DNA of 64,000 nt from Pantoea sp. alder81. GTDB lineage: Bacteria > Pseudomonadota > Gammaproteobacteria > Enterobacterales > Enterobacteriaceae. The notes beneath the pieces are model-generated. The model had not been told where the DNA came from and did not search any database. It worked only from the letters and a program-made list of their open reading frames with translations. The DNA is taken from assembly GCF_020179835.1 (NCBI RefSeq), contig NZ_JAIUDA010000003.1:372001-436000 (forward strand), read 5' to 3'. Within the stretch, counting starts at the first letter, position 1, and every line of letters starts with the position of its first letter. The position numbers were made by a program, and so were the translations under genes. Shown here one piece after another: positions 28,676 through 37,505 of this stretch.

Positions 28676-29428
28676 ATGCCATTTTCAGATTATAAAACCG
28701 CGCTGGTGACCGGCGCATCGGCTGGCATGGGCGAAGCGATTGTTGAGCGCCTGTGCAAAGAAGGGATCACCGTGCACGCGGTGGCGCGTCGCAAAGAGCA
28801 GTTGGCCGCGCTGGCTGACCGCACGGGCTGCATCCCGCATGCGGTCGATGTCAGTGACGTGAATGCACTGACTGCGCTGTGCAAAGACCTGGAGATCGAC
28901 ATTCTGGTCAACAACGCGGGTGTCTCACATCCCGGTTCCATCCTCGAAGCTGACGAAAACGTGGTGGAGACGCAAGTGGATGTCAATCTGCGTGCCGTGC
29001 TGCACCTGTGCCGTTTGCTGGTGCCGGGCATGATGGCGCGTGATCGTGGCCACGTGTTCAACATCACCTCGATCGCCGCCATCTACAACTTCAACGGCAA
29101 CTCGGTATATCACGCCACCAAAGCCGGGGTGCACGCCCTGTCGCGCCAGCTGCGCGTGGACTGCTATGGCAAACGAGTGCGCGTCACCGAAATCTGCCCA
29201 GGCCGCGTTGCCACTGATATTTTCGGCAACGTTTCAGGCGATCACGATGATGCGCGTCGCCGCTTTATCGATGGCTTCGAACTGCCGCAGGCTAAAGATA
29301 TTGCCGACTGCGTAGCCTTTGCGTTATCGGCTCCGGTCGCCGTCAACATTGGCAACATCGAAATTACCCCGACGCTGCAGGTGCCGGGCGGTCTTTCCAC
29401 TATGCGACCGGGCGACCGCACCGCGTAA
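28676..29428 (+). CDS. SDR-family NAD(P)-dependent oxidoreductase
   Basis: A 250-residue classical SDR. Cofactor motif TGASAGMGEA (about 13-22), NNAGVSHPG (about 83-91), catalytic Ser in ITSIAAIYN (about 133) and YHATK (about 146-150) are all there. The end PGRVATDIFGNV resembles YdfG-type serine/3-hydroxy acid dehydrogenases. GACGAGGAAA precedes the ATG. It leads the operon SDR-permease-permease-ATPase, so it probably acts on the imported compound. Confidence 0.87.
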   Translation: MPFSDYKTALVTGASAGMGEAIVERLCKEGITVHAVARRKEQLAALADRTGCIPHAVDVSDVNALTALCKDLEIDILVNNAGVSHPGSILEADENVVETQVDVNLRAVLHLCRLLVPGMMARDRGHVFNITSIAAIYNFNGNSVYHATKAGVHALSRQLRVDCYGKRVRVTEICPGRVATDIFGNVSGDHDDARRRFIDGFELPQAKDIADCVAFALSAPVAVNIGNIEITPTLQVPGGLSTMRPGDRTA

Positions 29429-29450
29429 TACCGTACGATGAGGTAACTGT

Positions 29451-30146
29451 ATGGCACTTGATTTCAGCAGTGTGATAACCGGCCATTACGGCCAGATGAT
29501 CGTTGACGGAACGGTGGTCACCCTTGAACTGGCGTTGGGTGCCTGGCTGCTGGCGATGGTTCTCGCCCTGCTACTGGTGGTGGTCCGCCTGACGGAGAAT
29601 CGTATTGCCGTGGGGCTGGTCAAGGCGTATGTCTCCTATCACCGCAATGTGCCAACGCTGATTCAGTTGATGATGTGGTATTTCGCCATCCCCACCCTGC
29701 TGCCGGAATCGCTGCAGATGGCGATTGTCGATTACAACGCCGAGTTTTTATTCTCTCTTATCGCCCTCGGATTGTGTCAGGCCGCCTATTTCTCCGAAGA
29801 TATCCGCAGCGGTCTGCGCGCGATTCCCGATGGGCAAAACGAAGCCGCGCGAGCGCTCGGTATGAGCTATGTGCGCGCCATGCGTTCAGTGATTCTGCCG
29901 CAGGGCGTGCGCAATGCGCTGCCTTCTGTGGTTAATCACACTGTGCTGCTGTTTAAAAACACCAGCCTGGCGATGGTCATCGGCGTCGCAGACCTCACCT
30001 ATGTGACGCGTGATATTGAAAACCAGACCTTCCGCACCTTCGAATCCTACTTAGTGGCCACCGTGGGTTACCTGTTCTTCTCCCTGCTGCTGATGGGCTT
30101 GGGCGCGCTGCTGGCCCGCCGCTTCCAGCGCGTTTACGCGAGGTAA
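29451..30146 (+). CDS. Polar amino acid ABC transporter permease 1
   Basis: A 231-residue inner-membrane subunit of the HisQ/GltJ type. About five membrane helices; the EAA loop QNEAARALGMSYVRAMRSVILPQ (start near residue 130) contacts the ATPase. GATGAGG precedes the ATG. It overlaps the next permease by one base. Confidence 0.9.
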   Translation: MALDFSSVITGHYGQMIVDGTVVTLELALGAWLLAMVLALLLVVVRLTENRIAVGLVKAYVSYHRNVPTLIQLMMWYFAIPTLLPESLQMAIVDYNAEFLFSLIALGLCQAAYFSEDIRSGLRAIPDGQNEAARALGMSYVRAMRSVILPQGVRNALPSVVNHTVLLFKNTSLAMVIGVADLTYVTRDIENQTFRTFESYLVATVGYLFFSLLLMGLGALLARRFQRVYAR

Positions 30147-30907
30147 TGGCGATGTTTGAGATCTTCACCATTTTGCATGACAACGGCATGCTGCTGTTAA
30201 TGGGCCAATACCCCAACGGGCCGCTGGGCGGCGTACTCTGTACGTTAGTGATTTCCGTATTAGCGGTCGTGCTGGCCTTCCCCATCGGGGTGATGCTGGG
30301 TCTGGCGCGTCTGTCACCGTGGCGCTGGCTGAGCTGGCCCGCCACCTGCTGGGTCTATCTGCTGCGCGGCATCCCGCTGATGATGGTGGTGTTCTGGACT
30401 TATTTCTGCGTACCGTTACTGATTGGCCACAACATCAGCGGCTTCGCCACCATGCTGTGTACGCTGGTGATTTACGAGAGCGCCTACATCGCCGAGATCG
30501 TGCGTGGCGGCATTCAGGCACTGCCTCACGGCCAGTATGAAGCGTCACGTGCGCTGGGCATGAGCCATCTGAAAACCCTACGTTTAGTGATTCTGCCGCA
30601 GGCGCTGTTCAACACTTTACCGAGCCTGGTGAGTCAGCTGGTCTCGATCATCAAAGACTCCACGCTCGGCTACGTGATTAACGTGCCGGAGCTGACCTTT
30701 GCCGCCAATCAGGTGAGCAACCAGCTGTTGACCAAACCGTTTCAGGTGTTCGCCATTGTGGCGATGAGCTACTACATCATCTGCTTCAGCCTCACCTGGC
30801 TCGCTAACAAACTTGAAGCGCATATTGCGCAGAAACGTCGCCAACCGCCGCAGGCCAATCCCAGCGTTGCGCCCGCGGTGATGCTGACTAAAACCTCTTC
30901 GCAATAA
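30146..30907 (+). CDS. Polar amino acid ABC transporter permease 2
   Basis: A 253-residue partner permease of the HisM/GltK type with five to six helices and the EAA loop HGQYEASRALGMSHLKTLRL (about 127-146). The start overlaps the stop of permease 1 (TAATG); an ATG two codons later (30152) has GAGG at better spacing. The long polar C-terminus after residue 225 is a cytoplasmic tail. Confidence 0.9.
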   Translation: MAMFEIFTILHDNGMLLLMGQYPNGPLGGVLCTLVISVLAVVLAFPIGVMLGLARLSPWRWLSWPATCWVYLLRGIPLMMVVFWTYFCVPLLIGHNISGFATMLCTLVIYESAYIAEIVRGGIQALPHGQYEASRALGMSHLKTLRLVILPQALFNTLPSLVSQLVSIIKDSTLGYVINVPELTFAANQVSNQLLTKPFQVFAIVAMSYYIICFSLTWLANKLEAHIAQKRRQPPQANPSVAPAVMLTKTSSQ

Positions 30908-30916
30908 GGAACCCCT

Positions 30917-31654
30917 ATGAGCCCGATGATCATGTTTAACCAGGTCAACAAATGGTACGGCGCTTATCAGGCGCTGACTGACCTGAGCGCCGAAATCAAT
31001 ACCGGTGAAGTGGTGGTGGTGTGCGGTCCTTCCGGGTCGGGAAAATCCACGCTGATCCGCACCGTTAACCGTCTGGAACCCATTGATAACGGCCAGATCG
31101 TGTTTGATGGTACCGATATTCACGGCAGCAGCACGCGCCTCAATCAACTGCGCACCCGCATTGGATTTGTGTTCCAGAGCTTCAACCTGTTCCCGCACGT
31201 GTCTGTCGCCGAAAACATCATGATGTCGCCGATGAAAGTGCTAGGCATGAAACGATCCGAGGCGCGTCACCAGGCGGGCGAACTGCTGGAGCGCGTAGGC
31301 TTGTCGCATAAAGCGGATGCCTATCCGGCGCAGTTGTCGGGCGGCCAGCAACAGCGTGTGGCGATAGCTCGCGCGCTGGCGATGAAACCGCCGGTGATGT
31401 TGTTTGATGAACCGACGTCCGCGCTCGATCCCGAAATGGTCGGCGAGGTGCTGTCGGTGATGCGCAGTCTGGCGCAGGAAGGCATGACCATGATGTGCGT
31501 GACGCACGAGATGAATTTTGCCCGCGAAGTGGCGGACACTATCTGGTTTATGGATCAGGGACAGATTCTGGAGAAATCGACGCCAGAGAAGTTCTTCACC
31601 CAACCGCAGCACCCACGTGCGCAACGCTTCCTGAGCGATTTACGGTCGCATTGA
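30917..31654 (+). CDS. Polar amino acid ABC transporter ATPase
   Basis: A 245-residue GlnQ/HisP-type ATPase. Walker [10 protein letters not shown] (about 36-44), Q-loop [11 protein letters not shown], signature LSGGQQQR (about 139-146), Walker [13 protein letters not shown] (about 159-170) and the H-loop VTHEMNFA are present. It ends the operon and very likely powers uptake for the binding protein at 22047. Confidence 0.93.
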   Translation: MSPMIMFNQVNKWYGAYQALTDLSAEINTGEVVVVCGPSGSGKSTLIRTVNRLEPIDNGQIVFDGTDIHGSSTRLNQLRTRIGFVFQSFNLFPHVSVAENIMMSPMKVLGMKRSEARHQAGELLERVGLSHKADAYPAQLSGGQQQRVAIARALAMKPPVMLFDEPTSALDPEMVGEVLSVMRSLAQEGMTMMCVTHEMNFAREVADTIWFMDQGQILEKSTPEKFFTQPQHPRAQRFLSDLRSH

Positions 31655-31658
31655 TGCA

Positions 31659-31686
31659 TCCCGGTCGGCAGTGCTGCCGACCGGGA
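31659..31686. terminator. Hairpin between the ATPase and the next dehydrogenase gene
   Basis: TCCCGGTCGGCAG and CTGCCGACCGGGA form a 13-bp stem with a 2-nt loop between convergent genes. There is no T-run. Confidence 0.7.
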
Positions 31687-31703
31687 TATTCACTTCATCT
31701 TAA

Positions 31704-32873
31704 TCAGCAATCAACCCACACCGCACCGGCATCCGCTGACTTCACACACTGCTCAACCCAGCGTACGCCCATCAATCCGGCATGCACATCCGGATACCAG
31801 AAGTCCGCCAGAAACGCCTCATCTCCGCGATCGGTGGCATCCATTGCCAGCGCAAAACGGCGATAGAGATTCGACCAGGCTTCAAATAGCCCTTCCGGAT
31901 GGCCGCCGCCGATACGGTCGTCAGCCAGCGCACTTTTGTGCAGATAGCCCATACCACGGTCCAGAATCTGCAGCGGCTCGCCCTGCACTTCATAGCGCAA
32001 TTGGTTCGGCTGCTCATCCCACCACTCCAGACTGGCCTTCTCACCAATCACCCGCACTTTCTGACCGTGCATCGAGCCACAGTTCACCGCCGAGGCCCAC
32101 ATGGTGCCGACAGCGCCGTTGTCGTACTCCATCATCACAAAGGCGTTATCTTCCAGCGGCGCACGGGTTTTCACGAAACTCTGACGGCTGCACAGCAGAC
32201 GTTTCACCTGCAGTTTCGGCACCATGGTTTCGGCGATAAACAGCGGATGCGTCGCCAGATCCCCCAGCACATAGCTGGGGCCGACAAAACGTGGATCGAC
32301 GCGCCACTTGGTGCTTTCGTTTTGCAGTTCGACCGCTTCGTTATGGAAACCGTGCGCGAACTGCATATTGATAATGCGGATCTCACCCAGCAGCCCTTCT
32401 GCGATCATCTCGCGCGCCTGATGGATCAGCTGATGTCCGGCATAACCGTAGGTCACGCCGATAATCTTTTTCTTCTCGCCGCAAATTTTTTCCAGCTCGT
32501 CCGCTTCTTCCGTGGTGAAGCACAGTGGCTTCTCACACACCACATGCAGACCGGCATTGAGCGCCGCACGGCAAATGGTGAAGTGGGTATTGTTCGGCGT
32601 GGCAATCGAAACGGCTTCGATGCCGTCTGCACGCGCCGCTTCCGCCGCAAACATCGTTTCGTAATCCGGATAGCAGCGATCCGCGTCGACGCCCAGTGAT
32701 ACGCCAAACGCACGGCCGCGTTCGGCGTTAAGATCAAATGCGCCCGCCTGCAACACAAAGTTGCCATCACGCAGTGCCGATGAACGATGGATATAGCCAA
32801 TCTGGCTGGTACCGCCGCCGCCCACCATGCCCCAGCGCAGTGAACGATCCAGAGCTTTAATGCCGTTAATCAT
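31704..32873 (-). CDS. Gfo/Idh/MocA-family oxidoreductase
   Basis: A 389-residue NAD(P)-dependent dehydrogenase. The ATG at 32873 has GAGGAG upstream; the frame extends 58 codons further into the neighbouring gene and is not real there. The Rossmann motif MVGGGGTSQIGYIH lies near residues 16-29, the signature CEKPL near 120, and the substrate-binding H of DLATHPLF near 212. Members oxidise sugars or inositols. It follows the isomerase gene by 10 bp on the same strand. Confidence 0.88.
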   Translation of the reverse strand: MINGIKALDRSLRWGMVGGGGTSQIGYIHRSSALRDGNFVLQAGAFDLNAERGRAFGVSLGVDADRCYPDYETMFAAEAARADGIEAVSIATPNNTHFTICRAALNAGLHVVCEKPLCFTTEEADELEKICGEKKKIIGVTYGYAGHQLIHQAREMIAEGLLGEIRIINMQFAHGFHNEAVELQNESTKWRVDPRFVGPSYVLGDLATHPLFIAETMVPKLQVKRLLCSRQSFVKTRAPLEDNAFVMMEYDNGAVGTMWASAVNCGSMHGQKVRVIGEKASLEWWDEQPNQLRYEVQGEPLQILDRGMGYLHKSALADDRIGGGHPEGLFEAWSNLYRRFALAMDATDRGDEAFLADFWYPDVHAGLMGVRWVEQCVKSADAGAVWVDC

Positions 32874-32883
32874 GATGATCTCC

Positions 32884-33807
32884 TCAGAATCCGACCGATT
32901 GCAGGTAGTGAAGGCTGGCAGTGACGTCGCGCAGGCTGGTGTCGGCGTTGCGCGGATCGCGCTCCTGCTCGATAGTGATCCAGCCCTGATAGTTGCGCTC
33001 AGCGAGGAACGCTCGCACCGCCGGATAATCAATCGCGCCTTTGCCAATCGGGCACATCACCCCTTCCGCGCAGGCGGCAAAGAAGTCCACGCCACGCGCA
33101 ATCACATCGCGCCAGACTGCGTCATTCACATCTTTAAAGTGCAGGTAATCGATGCGATCCCAGTAACGGCTCAGATAAGGGATCGGATCCATACCGGAGT
33201 AGTAGAGGTGCCCGGTGTCGAGGCACAGTCCCGCAACTTCATGCGGAATGTCCTGCACCAACTGCTCAAGCTCGTCGGCAAACTCAATACAGCCGCCGGC
33301 ATGCGGGTGGATCACCGCGCGTACGCCATATTCATCCCAGGCAATCTGGCTCAGGGTGGTGATGTGCTGCATCATGCGCTGCCACTCTTCGCCCGGCAAA
33401 CGCGGCGCTTTATCTGACTGACCGGCGTATCTGGCGCGTTCAGGATTACCGAAATCGATAATCACCAGGTAAGGCGCAGGCAGATTATCCGCGTGGGTTT
33501 TCTCGGCAGTAGGGACTTGCGACAGGTTGCGACAGATGTTGTGTGTCAGTTCAACCATCGCCGGGAAATTGGCTTCGCTGACCAGATCGTCAAAGATCGT
33601 GCCCGCCACCAGCGAAAGCTGATGTGCTTCCAGCTGGTGCCGTAATTCAGCCGCGTCAGTTGGCAGGTAAGTCCATGGGCCCAGCTCAATGCTTTTGTAT
33701 CCGGCCTGAGCGGCTTCCGACAGGACTTTCTGCCACGGTGGCAGGAAAGGGTTTTTAGGATCGTCCACACCCCAGCTGCAGGGCGCGTTTGCAATATGAA
33801 TCGTCAT
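32884..33807 (-). CDS. TIM-barrel sugar phosphate isomerase/epimerase (IolE-like)
   Basis: A 307-residue AP_endonuc_2-type TIM barrel. AAGGAA precedes the ATG at 33807. The metal-ligand pattern is visible: Glu in SIELGPW (about 49), HPHAGG, LCLDTGHLYYSG with Asp and His, HFKDVN, and the last Glu in GWITIEQERDP. The C-terminal part is much like inosose dehydratase IolE. It probably dehydrates or isomerises the product of the neighbouring dehydrogenase. Confidence 0.8.
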   Translation of the reverse strand: MTIHIANAPCSWGVDDPKNPFLPPWQKVLSEAAQAGYKSIELGPWTYLPTDAAELRHQLEAHQLSLVAGTIFDDLVSEANFPAMVELTHNICRNLSQVPTAEKTHADNLPAPYLVIIDFGNPERARYAGQSDKAPRLPGEEWQRMMQHITTLSQIAWDEYGVRAVIHPHAGGCIEFADELEQLVQDIPHEVAGLCLDTGHLYYSGMDPIPYLSRYWDRIDYLHFKDVNDAVWRDVIARGVDFFAACAEGVMCPIGKGAIDYPAVRAFLAERNYQGWITIEQERDPRNADTSLRDVTASLHYLQSVGF

Positions 33808-34068
33808 GATCGTTCCTTGCGGTGTTGGATAGCGCAAGTATCAAATAAAAATTTCACCTTCAGCAATCATGAAACTTTCATTTTTTGATAGCGATCATGT
33901 TATTTTTCATCACTAAAATGATAGATAAACTATCAAACCTTTAACTGGCACGGCTTCCGGAACAAAGGGGCTGGACAACACGGCGCTACCCATTGCCCCC
34001 CTTTAGCGGATTGGCGATCTCAATTTGCGTGGTCTGTCGCGCCGCTAGCGATGGGTATTGCCTATAAA
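33808..34068. promoter_or_regulatory. Promoter/operator region of the dehydrogenase-isomerase operon
   Basis: A 261-bp AT-rich gap. It holds GATAGCGATCA at 33887-33897, found again inverted in front of the 35428 gene, and the dyad TGATAG / CTATCA (33919-33924, 33930-33935). Both are candidates for the LacI regulator next door. Confidence 0.5.
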
Positions 34069-35094
34069 CTAAAGATTCTCACGCGTGATGATCTTAAACG
34101 GCAACGTAACCTGGGCAAAATGCGTTCCCGGCTCGACATGTTGCTGGACGGTGCGGACCAACTGCCGTGCCATATCCTCTATTTCATGGCGAATCATCAC
34201 GGTAATCGTGCCGTCAATCAGTGCCAGCTCCCCCTCTTTCACCGGGCCGTGACAGATCAACGCCACCTCACGCTGCGGCTGCTGGCGCAATGCATGGATA
34301 ACACCCTCAATACCGCCGCAGGGCGCGTAGATTAACGCCAGATCGGCATGTTCCTCCAGCAACTGACGTGTAGCGTGATAGCCGCCATCAATCGACTCGT
34401 GAGTTTTCAGCGGTTCCAGCACGCGTCGGCTGCTGTCCTGTTCACGCAAATAGGAGCGGAAGCTGATTTCGCAGCTCTCCTGACAGTTAAAGCGATGGTC
34501 GCCCACCAGCACGCCCACCGATCCCGGCTTATGCAGTAAATGCGAGGCCACCCAACCGGCAGTGCGTCCGGCCTTCTGATTATCCAGCCCGAAATAACCC
34601 GCATGTCCGCAGGGTGAGAAGTTGGAAAACAGTGCGTAAACCCTAACACCCTGACGTGAGATCTGTTCGATGGCGTGGCGGATCAGTGGGTGATCCAGCG
34701 CGACTAAGCCGATCACGTCTACTTCTTGCGCCAGCTTATGCAATGAGGCCACCACAGCCGCCACATCATCAATGTCATGCCAGTAAAACCGTGGCTCACT
34801 GCCCGCAGGATGTAACGGCTGCGTCTGTTGCCTGAGGGCATCTGTCAGCGAGTGATAGAAAGAATACGATTTTGATAACAGCACAAACCCCATGCGCAGT
34901 GCCACGCGCGCGGACTGCGCCTCCGCGCTGACAGGCACAACCGGCACCATGCGATAACCCAGTCGGTTGGCGGCTTCCAACACTTTCTGCTCAGTAGCCG
35001 CGCGCACCGGTGCCCGCCGATTCAATACCCGGTCTACCGTAGCAACGCCGACGCCCGCCGCATTGGCGATGGCGTTCATGGTGATTTTGCTCAT
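34069..35094 (-). CDS. LacI-family transcriptional regulator
   Basis: A 341-residue repressor. The ATG at 35094 (MSKITMNAIANAAGVGVATVDRVLN) has GGAA upstream; a TTG codon before it is in frame but not needed. The helix-turn-helix and hinge occupy 1-60; the sugar-binding core follows (about 65-340). It is flanked on both sides by sugar-oxidoreductase genes and by shared operator-like words, so it probably controls both. Confidence 0.88.
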   Translation of the reverse strand: MSKITMNAIANAAGVGVATVDRVLNRRAPVRAATEQKVLEAANRLGYRMVPVVPVSAEAQSARVALRMGFVLLSKSYSFYHSLTDALRQQTQPLHPAGSEPRFYWHDIDDVAAVVASLHKLAQEVDVIGLVALDHPLIRHAIEQISRQGVRVYALFSNFSPCGHAGYFGLDNQKAGRTAGWVASHLLHKPGSVGVLVGDHRFNCQESCEISFRSYLREQDSSRRVLEPLKTHESIDGGYHATRQLLEEHADLALIYAPCGGIEGVIHALRQQPQREVALICHGPVKEGELALIDGTITVMIRHEIEDMARQLVRTVQQHVEPGTHFAQVTLPFKIITRENL

Positions 35095-35427
35095 CAACAG
35101 ATTCCATTTTGATAGTTAGTTATCAAAAATAATGCCCGAAACGACCAGTAAATGCGAAAGTATTGCGGAAGAAATCGTCATCAAATCGCAACATCTGATA
35201 GAAAATCTCTCAGTAATTTGATCGCTATCGCAAAAATGAAATGATCCATTTCATTAAATTACCTGTCGGAATAAATGTTTGATATTTTCCTGTTCGAGGA
35301 CAGAGGTGAGGGCTGATGGATTTGCATCAGTAAATGAATAGAGGCGGCGGTCGCGCCTTTCTATAGTGAAAGCGATCTGCCTTATCGGCTCCCGGCACAT
35401 AAACCACTCAATAATAACGGAGATGAT
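35095..35427. other. Divergent control region, LacI gene and dehydrogenase-IolH operon
   Basis: A 333-bp AT-rich region with no gene. Besides the dyad at 35107 it carries TGATCGCTATC at 35219-35229, the inverse of the word at 33887. Confidence 0.6.
35107..35128. promoter_or_regulatory. Operator-like inverted repeat at the lacI start
   Basis: TTTTGATA (35107-35114) and TATCAAAA (35121-35128) flank a 6-bp spacer just upstream of the repressor ATG. It suggests autoregulation. Confidence 0.6.
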
Positions 35428-36465
35428 ATGTTCCCTCAGACTCTACCTGCACCTCGCCGTCACCCTGAAAACCAGATCCCCACGCTGCGCTGGGGCATTG
35501 TCGGACCCGGCTGGATCGCCGACCACTTTGCCAATGCGTTGCGTCATCATACTCAGCAGCAACTGGTGGCGGTGTCGTCACGCAGCCTGGAGAAAGCGCA
35601 GGCTTTTGCCAGCAAATGGGATATCCCGCATGCCGTCGAAGGCATTGATGCACTGCTGAGCCGGAATGACATTGATGTGGTGTATATCGCCACACCGCAC
35701 AATCATCACTTTCCTGATGGGCTGCGCACGCTGCAAGCCGGCAAACATGTGCTGATTGAAAAGCCGCTGGCGCTTAATGCGCAGCAGGCGTTGCAGCTCC
35801 AACAAGAAGCGCACAAACAGCAACGCTTATGCGTGGAGGCGATGTGGTGTGATTTTGCGCCGAAATACGACGTCATCCGTCAATTGCTAGCCGATGGCGC
35901 ATTAGGAGATGTTCATACATTGATCGCCGATCATGGTGAATATTTTACGCAGGATCACCGCATTTTTAATCTCGATCTGGCGGGCGGACCGATGCTGGAT
36001 CTCGGTAGCTATTTGATCGGCTTCAGCGTGCTGGTCGCTGGCGCACCCGACAGCATTGTGGCGAAAGGCCAGCCCGCACCGGGCGGCGTCAATGGCCAAA
36101 CCTCAATGCTGCTAACCCATGGCAATGGCATGCATTCAGTGCTCAACACCACGCTGTTCAGCAACACGCCGGGCACTGCCGTTATCGCCGGACGTGATGC
36201 CACGCTTTATCTCGACGGCCAATTCTATGCGCCGGGCAATTTCCGTCTCACCTCCAGCGATGGCCGCCACACGCTGCGCTGGGAAGAACCGAACAATCGC
36301 TATATTCAGCTCTGTCATGAAATCGAACATACCGCCTGGTGCATTCATCAGGGGCTGCTTGATTCGCCGGTCCGTCCGCTGGCCACCTCACTGGCCACAC
36401 TGCACGCCATGGATGAAGTCAGGAAGCAGATCGGTGTGGTGTTTAATGAAGAGCGCACCGCTTAA
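35428..36465 (+). CDS. Gfo/Idh/MocA-family oxidoreductase
   Basis: A 345-residue dehydrogenase. CGGAGATG precedes the ATG. Rossmann motif GIVGPGWIADHFA (about 23-35), ATPHNHH (about 89-95), signature IEKPLALN (about 109-116) and GGPMLDLGSYLIGF (about 185-198). The pattern is like dihydrodiol dehydrogenase-type members rather than IolG. It forms an operon with the IolH gene 16 bp downstream. Confidence 0.87.
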   Translation: MFPQTLPAPRRHPENQIPTLRWGIVGPGWIADHFANALRHHTQQQLVAVSSRSLEKAQAFASKWDIPHAVEGIDALLSRNDIDVVYIATPHNHHFPDGLRTLQAGKHVLIEKPLALNAQQALQLQQEAHKQQRLCVEAMWCDFAPKYDVIRQLLADGALGDVHTLIADHGEYFTQDHRIFNLDLAGGPMLDLGSYLIGFSVLVAGAPDSIVAKGQPAPGGVNGQTSMLLTHGNGMHSVLNTTLFSNTPGTAVIAGRDATLYLDGQFYAPGNFRLTSSDGRHTLRWEEPNNRYIQLCHEIEHTAWCIHQGLLDSPVRPLATSLATLHAMDEVRKQIGVVFNEERTA

Positions 36466-36481
36466 CGATCAGGAGAACAAC

Positions 36482-37363
36482 ATGAAAATCGCTTTTGATG
36501 TGGATGTCATCAGAGAAATGGGCATCACGCGCATGGTGCATCAGGTGGCCGAATGGGGTTACAAGTACATCGAGCAGTCACCCCATCCGCAGATTAATCC
36601 GTTCTACAAACACCCGAAAGCCAGCCGGGAAATCATGCGCGAATACAAAAACGCCCTGAATGCGACCGGCCTGGAGATATCATCATTTATCACGGTTTAT
36701 CGCTGGTCAGGCCCGGATGAGTTGCGTCGTCAGGCGGCGGTGAAAAACTGGAAACGCATGATTGAGATCGCCGTCGAGATGGGCGTGCAGGTGATTAACA
36801 CCGAGTTGTCCGGCAACCCAAACGAGCCAGAGATCTGTGAAGAGATGTTTTATCGCTCTATGGAGGAGCTGCTGCCGATCATCGAACGTGAAGGCATTCG
36901 CGTCGAAATTCAGGCTCATCCATGGGATTTTTGCGAACAGAACAACGAAACGGTGGACATCGTGAAGTCGTTCCGCAGCGATAACGTCAAATATATCTAC
37001 AGCGCGCCACACACCTTCTACTACGACAAAGGCGTGGGCGATGTGAAAAACATGCTGCATTACGCAGGCGACGATCTGTCGCATATGCTGATTGCCGATA
37101 CCATGAACCACACCAAACACTGTCGCTATATCGTTAACCCGCCGGGTGTGGATGCGACCATTCATCAGCACGTTGCCGTGGGTGAAGGTGAAGTGAATTT
37201 CGATGCTCTGTTTGAAGCGCTGCGCGAGATGGATTTCGCCAACCGCACGTATAAGGTGGGCGGTGAGTCGATTATCTCTGCGGCGCTGTTTGGCTATCCG
37301 GAAAAGATGAAGTATCAGGCGGTGGAAACGCGTGAACTGATCGAGCGTGAGCTGCTGAAGTAA
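36482..37363 (+). CDS. iolH: IolH-like TIM-barrel protein of inositol catabolism
   Basis: A 293-residue TIM-barrel protein starting MKIAFDVDVIREMGITRMV with AGGAG upstream. The sequence is close to Bacillus IolH over its whole length, for example YIEQSPHPQINPFYKHP, INTELSGNPNEPE and NHTKHCRYIVNPPG. IolH belongs to the myo-inositol catabolic set, though its exact reaction is not settled. The long frame starting at 36119 lies inside the previous gene and is not its start. Confidence 0.87.
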   Translation: MKIAFDVDVIREMGITRMVHQVAEWGYKYIEQSPHPQINPFYKHPKASREIMREYKNALNATGLEISSFITVYRWSGPDELRRQAAVKNWKRMIEIAVEMGVQVINTELSGNPNEPEICEEMFYRSMEELLPIIEREGIRVEIQAHPWDFCEQNNETVDIVKSFRSDNVKYIYSAPHTFYYDKGVGDVKNMLHYAGDDLSHMLIADTMNHTKHCRYIVNPPGVDATIHQHVAVGEGEVNFDALFEALREMDFANRTYKVGGESIISAALFGYPEKMKYQAVETRELIERELLK

Positions 37364-37383
37364 GCGCGGCAAGCAGATGATAT

Positions 37384-37492
37384 TTCCCCCTCTCCCATGG
37401 CGAAAGGGGGAATGAATCGCGCGAGTGCTCATCACAGGAGCTGATGGAAAGCCTCTCTCCACCGACACGCTCCCCCACCAGCGGGAGAGCGT
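37384..37492. repeat. Composite palindromes between iolH and the IolG-type gene
   Basis: Two GC-rich hairpins: TTCCCCCT (37384-37391) with AGGGGGAA (37405-37412), and ACGCTC (37467-37472) with GAGCGT (37487-37492). The look is of an intergenic palindromic element between convergent genes. They may double as terminators. Confidence 0.45.
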
Positions 37493-37505
37493 TGCGATAA
37501 CGGCA

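Noticed and set aside
31899..32699. A 266-codon plus-strand frame inside the Gfo/Idh gene at 31704
   Set aside because: Shadow of the minus-strand dehydrogenase; rich in His, Arg and Gln as such shadows are.
36119..36481. Extension of the IolH frame to an earlier ATG
   Set aside because: This part lies inside the preceding dehydrogenase gene; AGGAG and the conserved MKIAFDVD mark the start at 36482.
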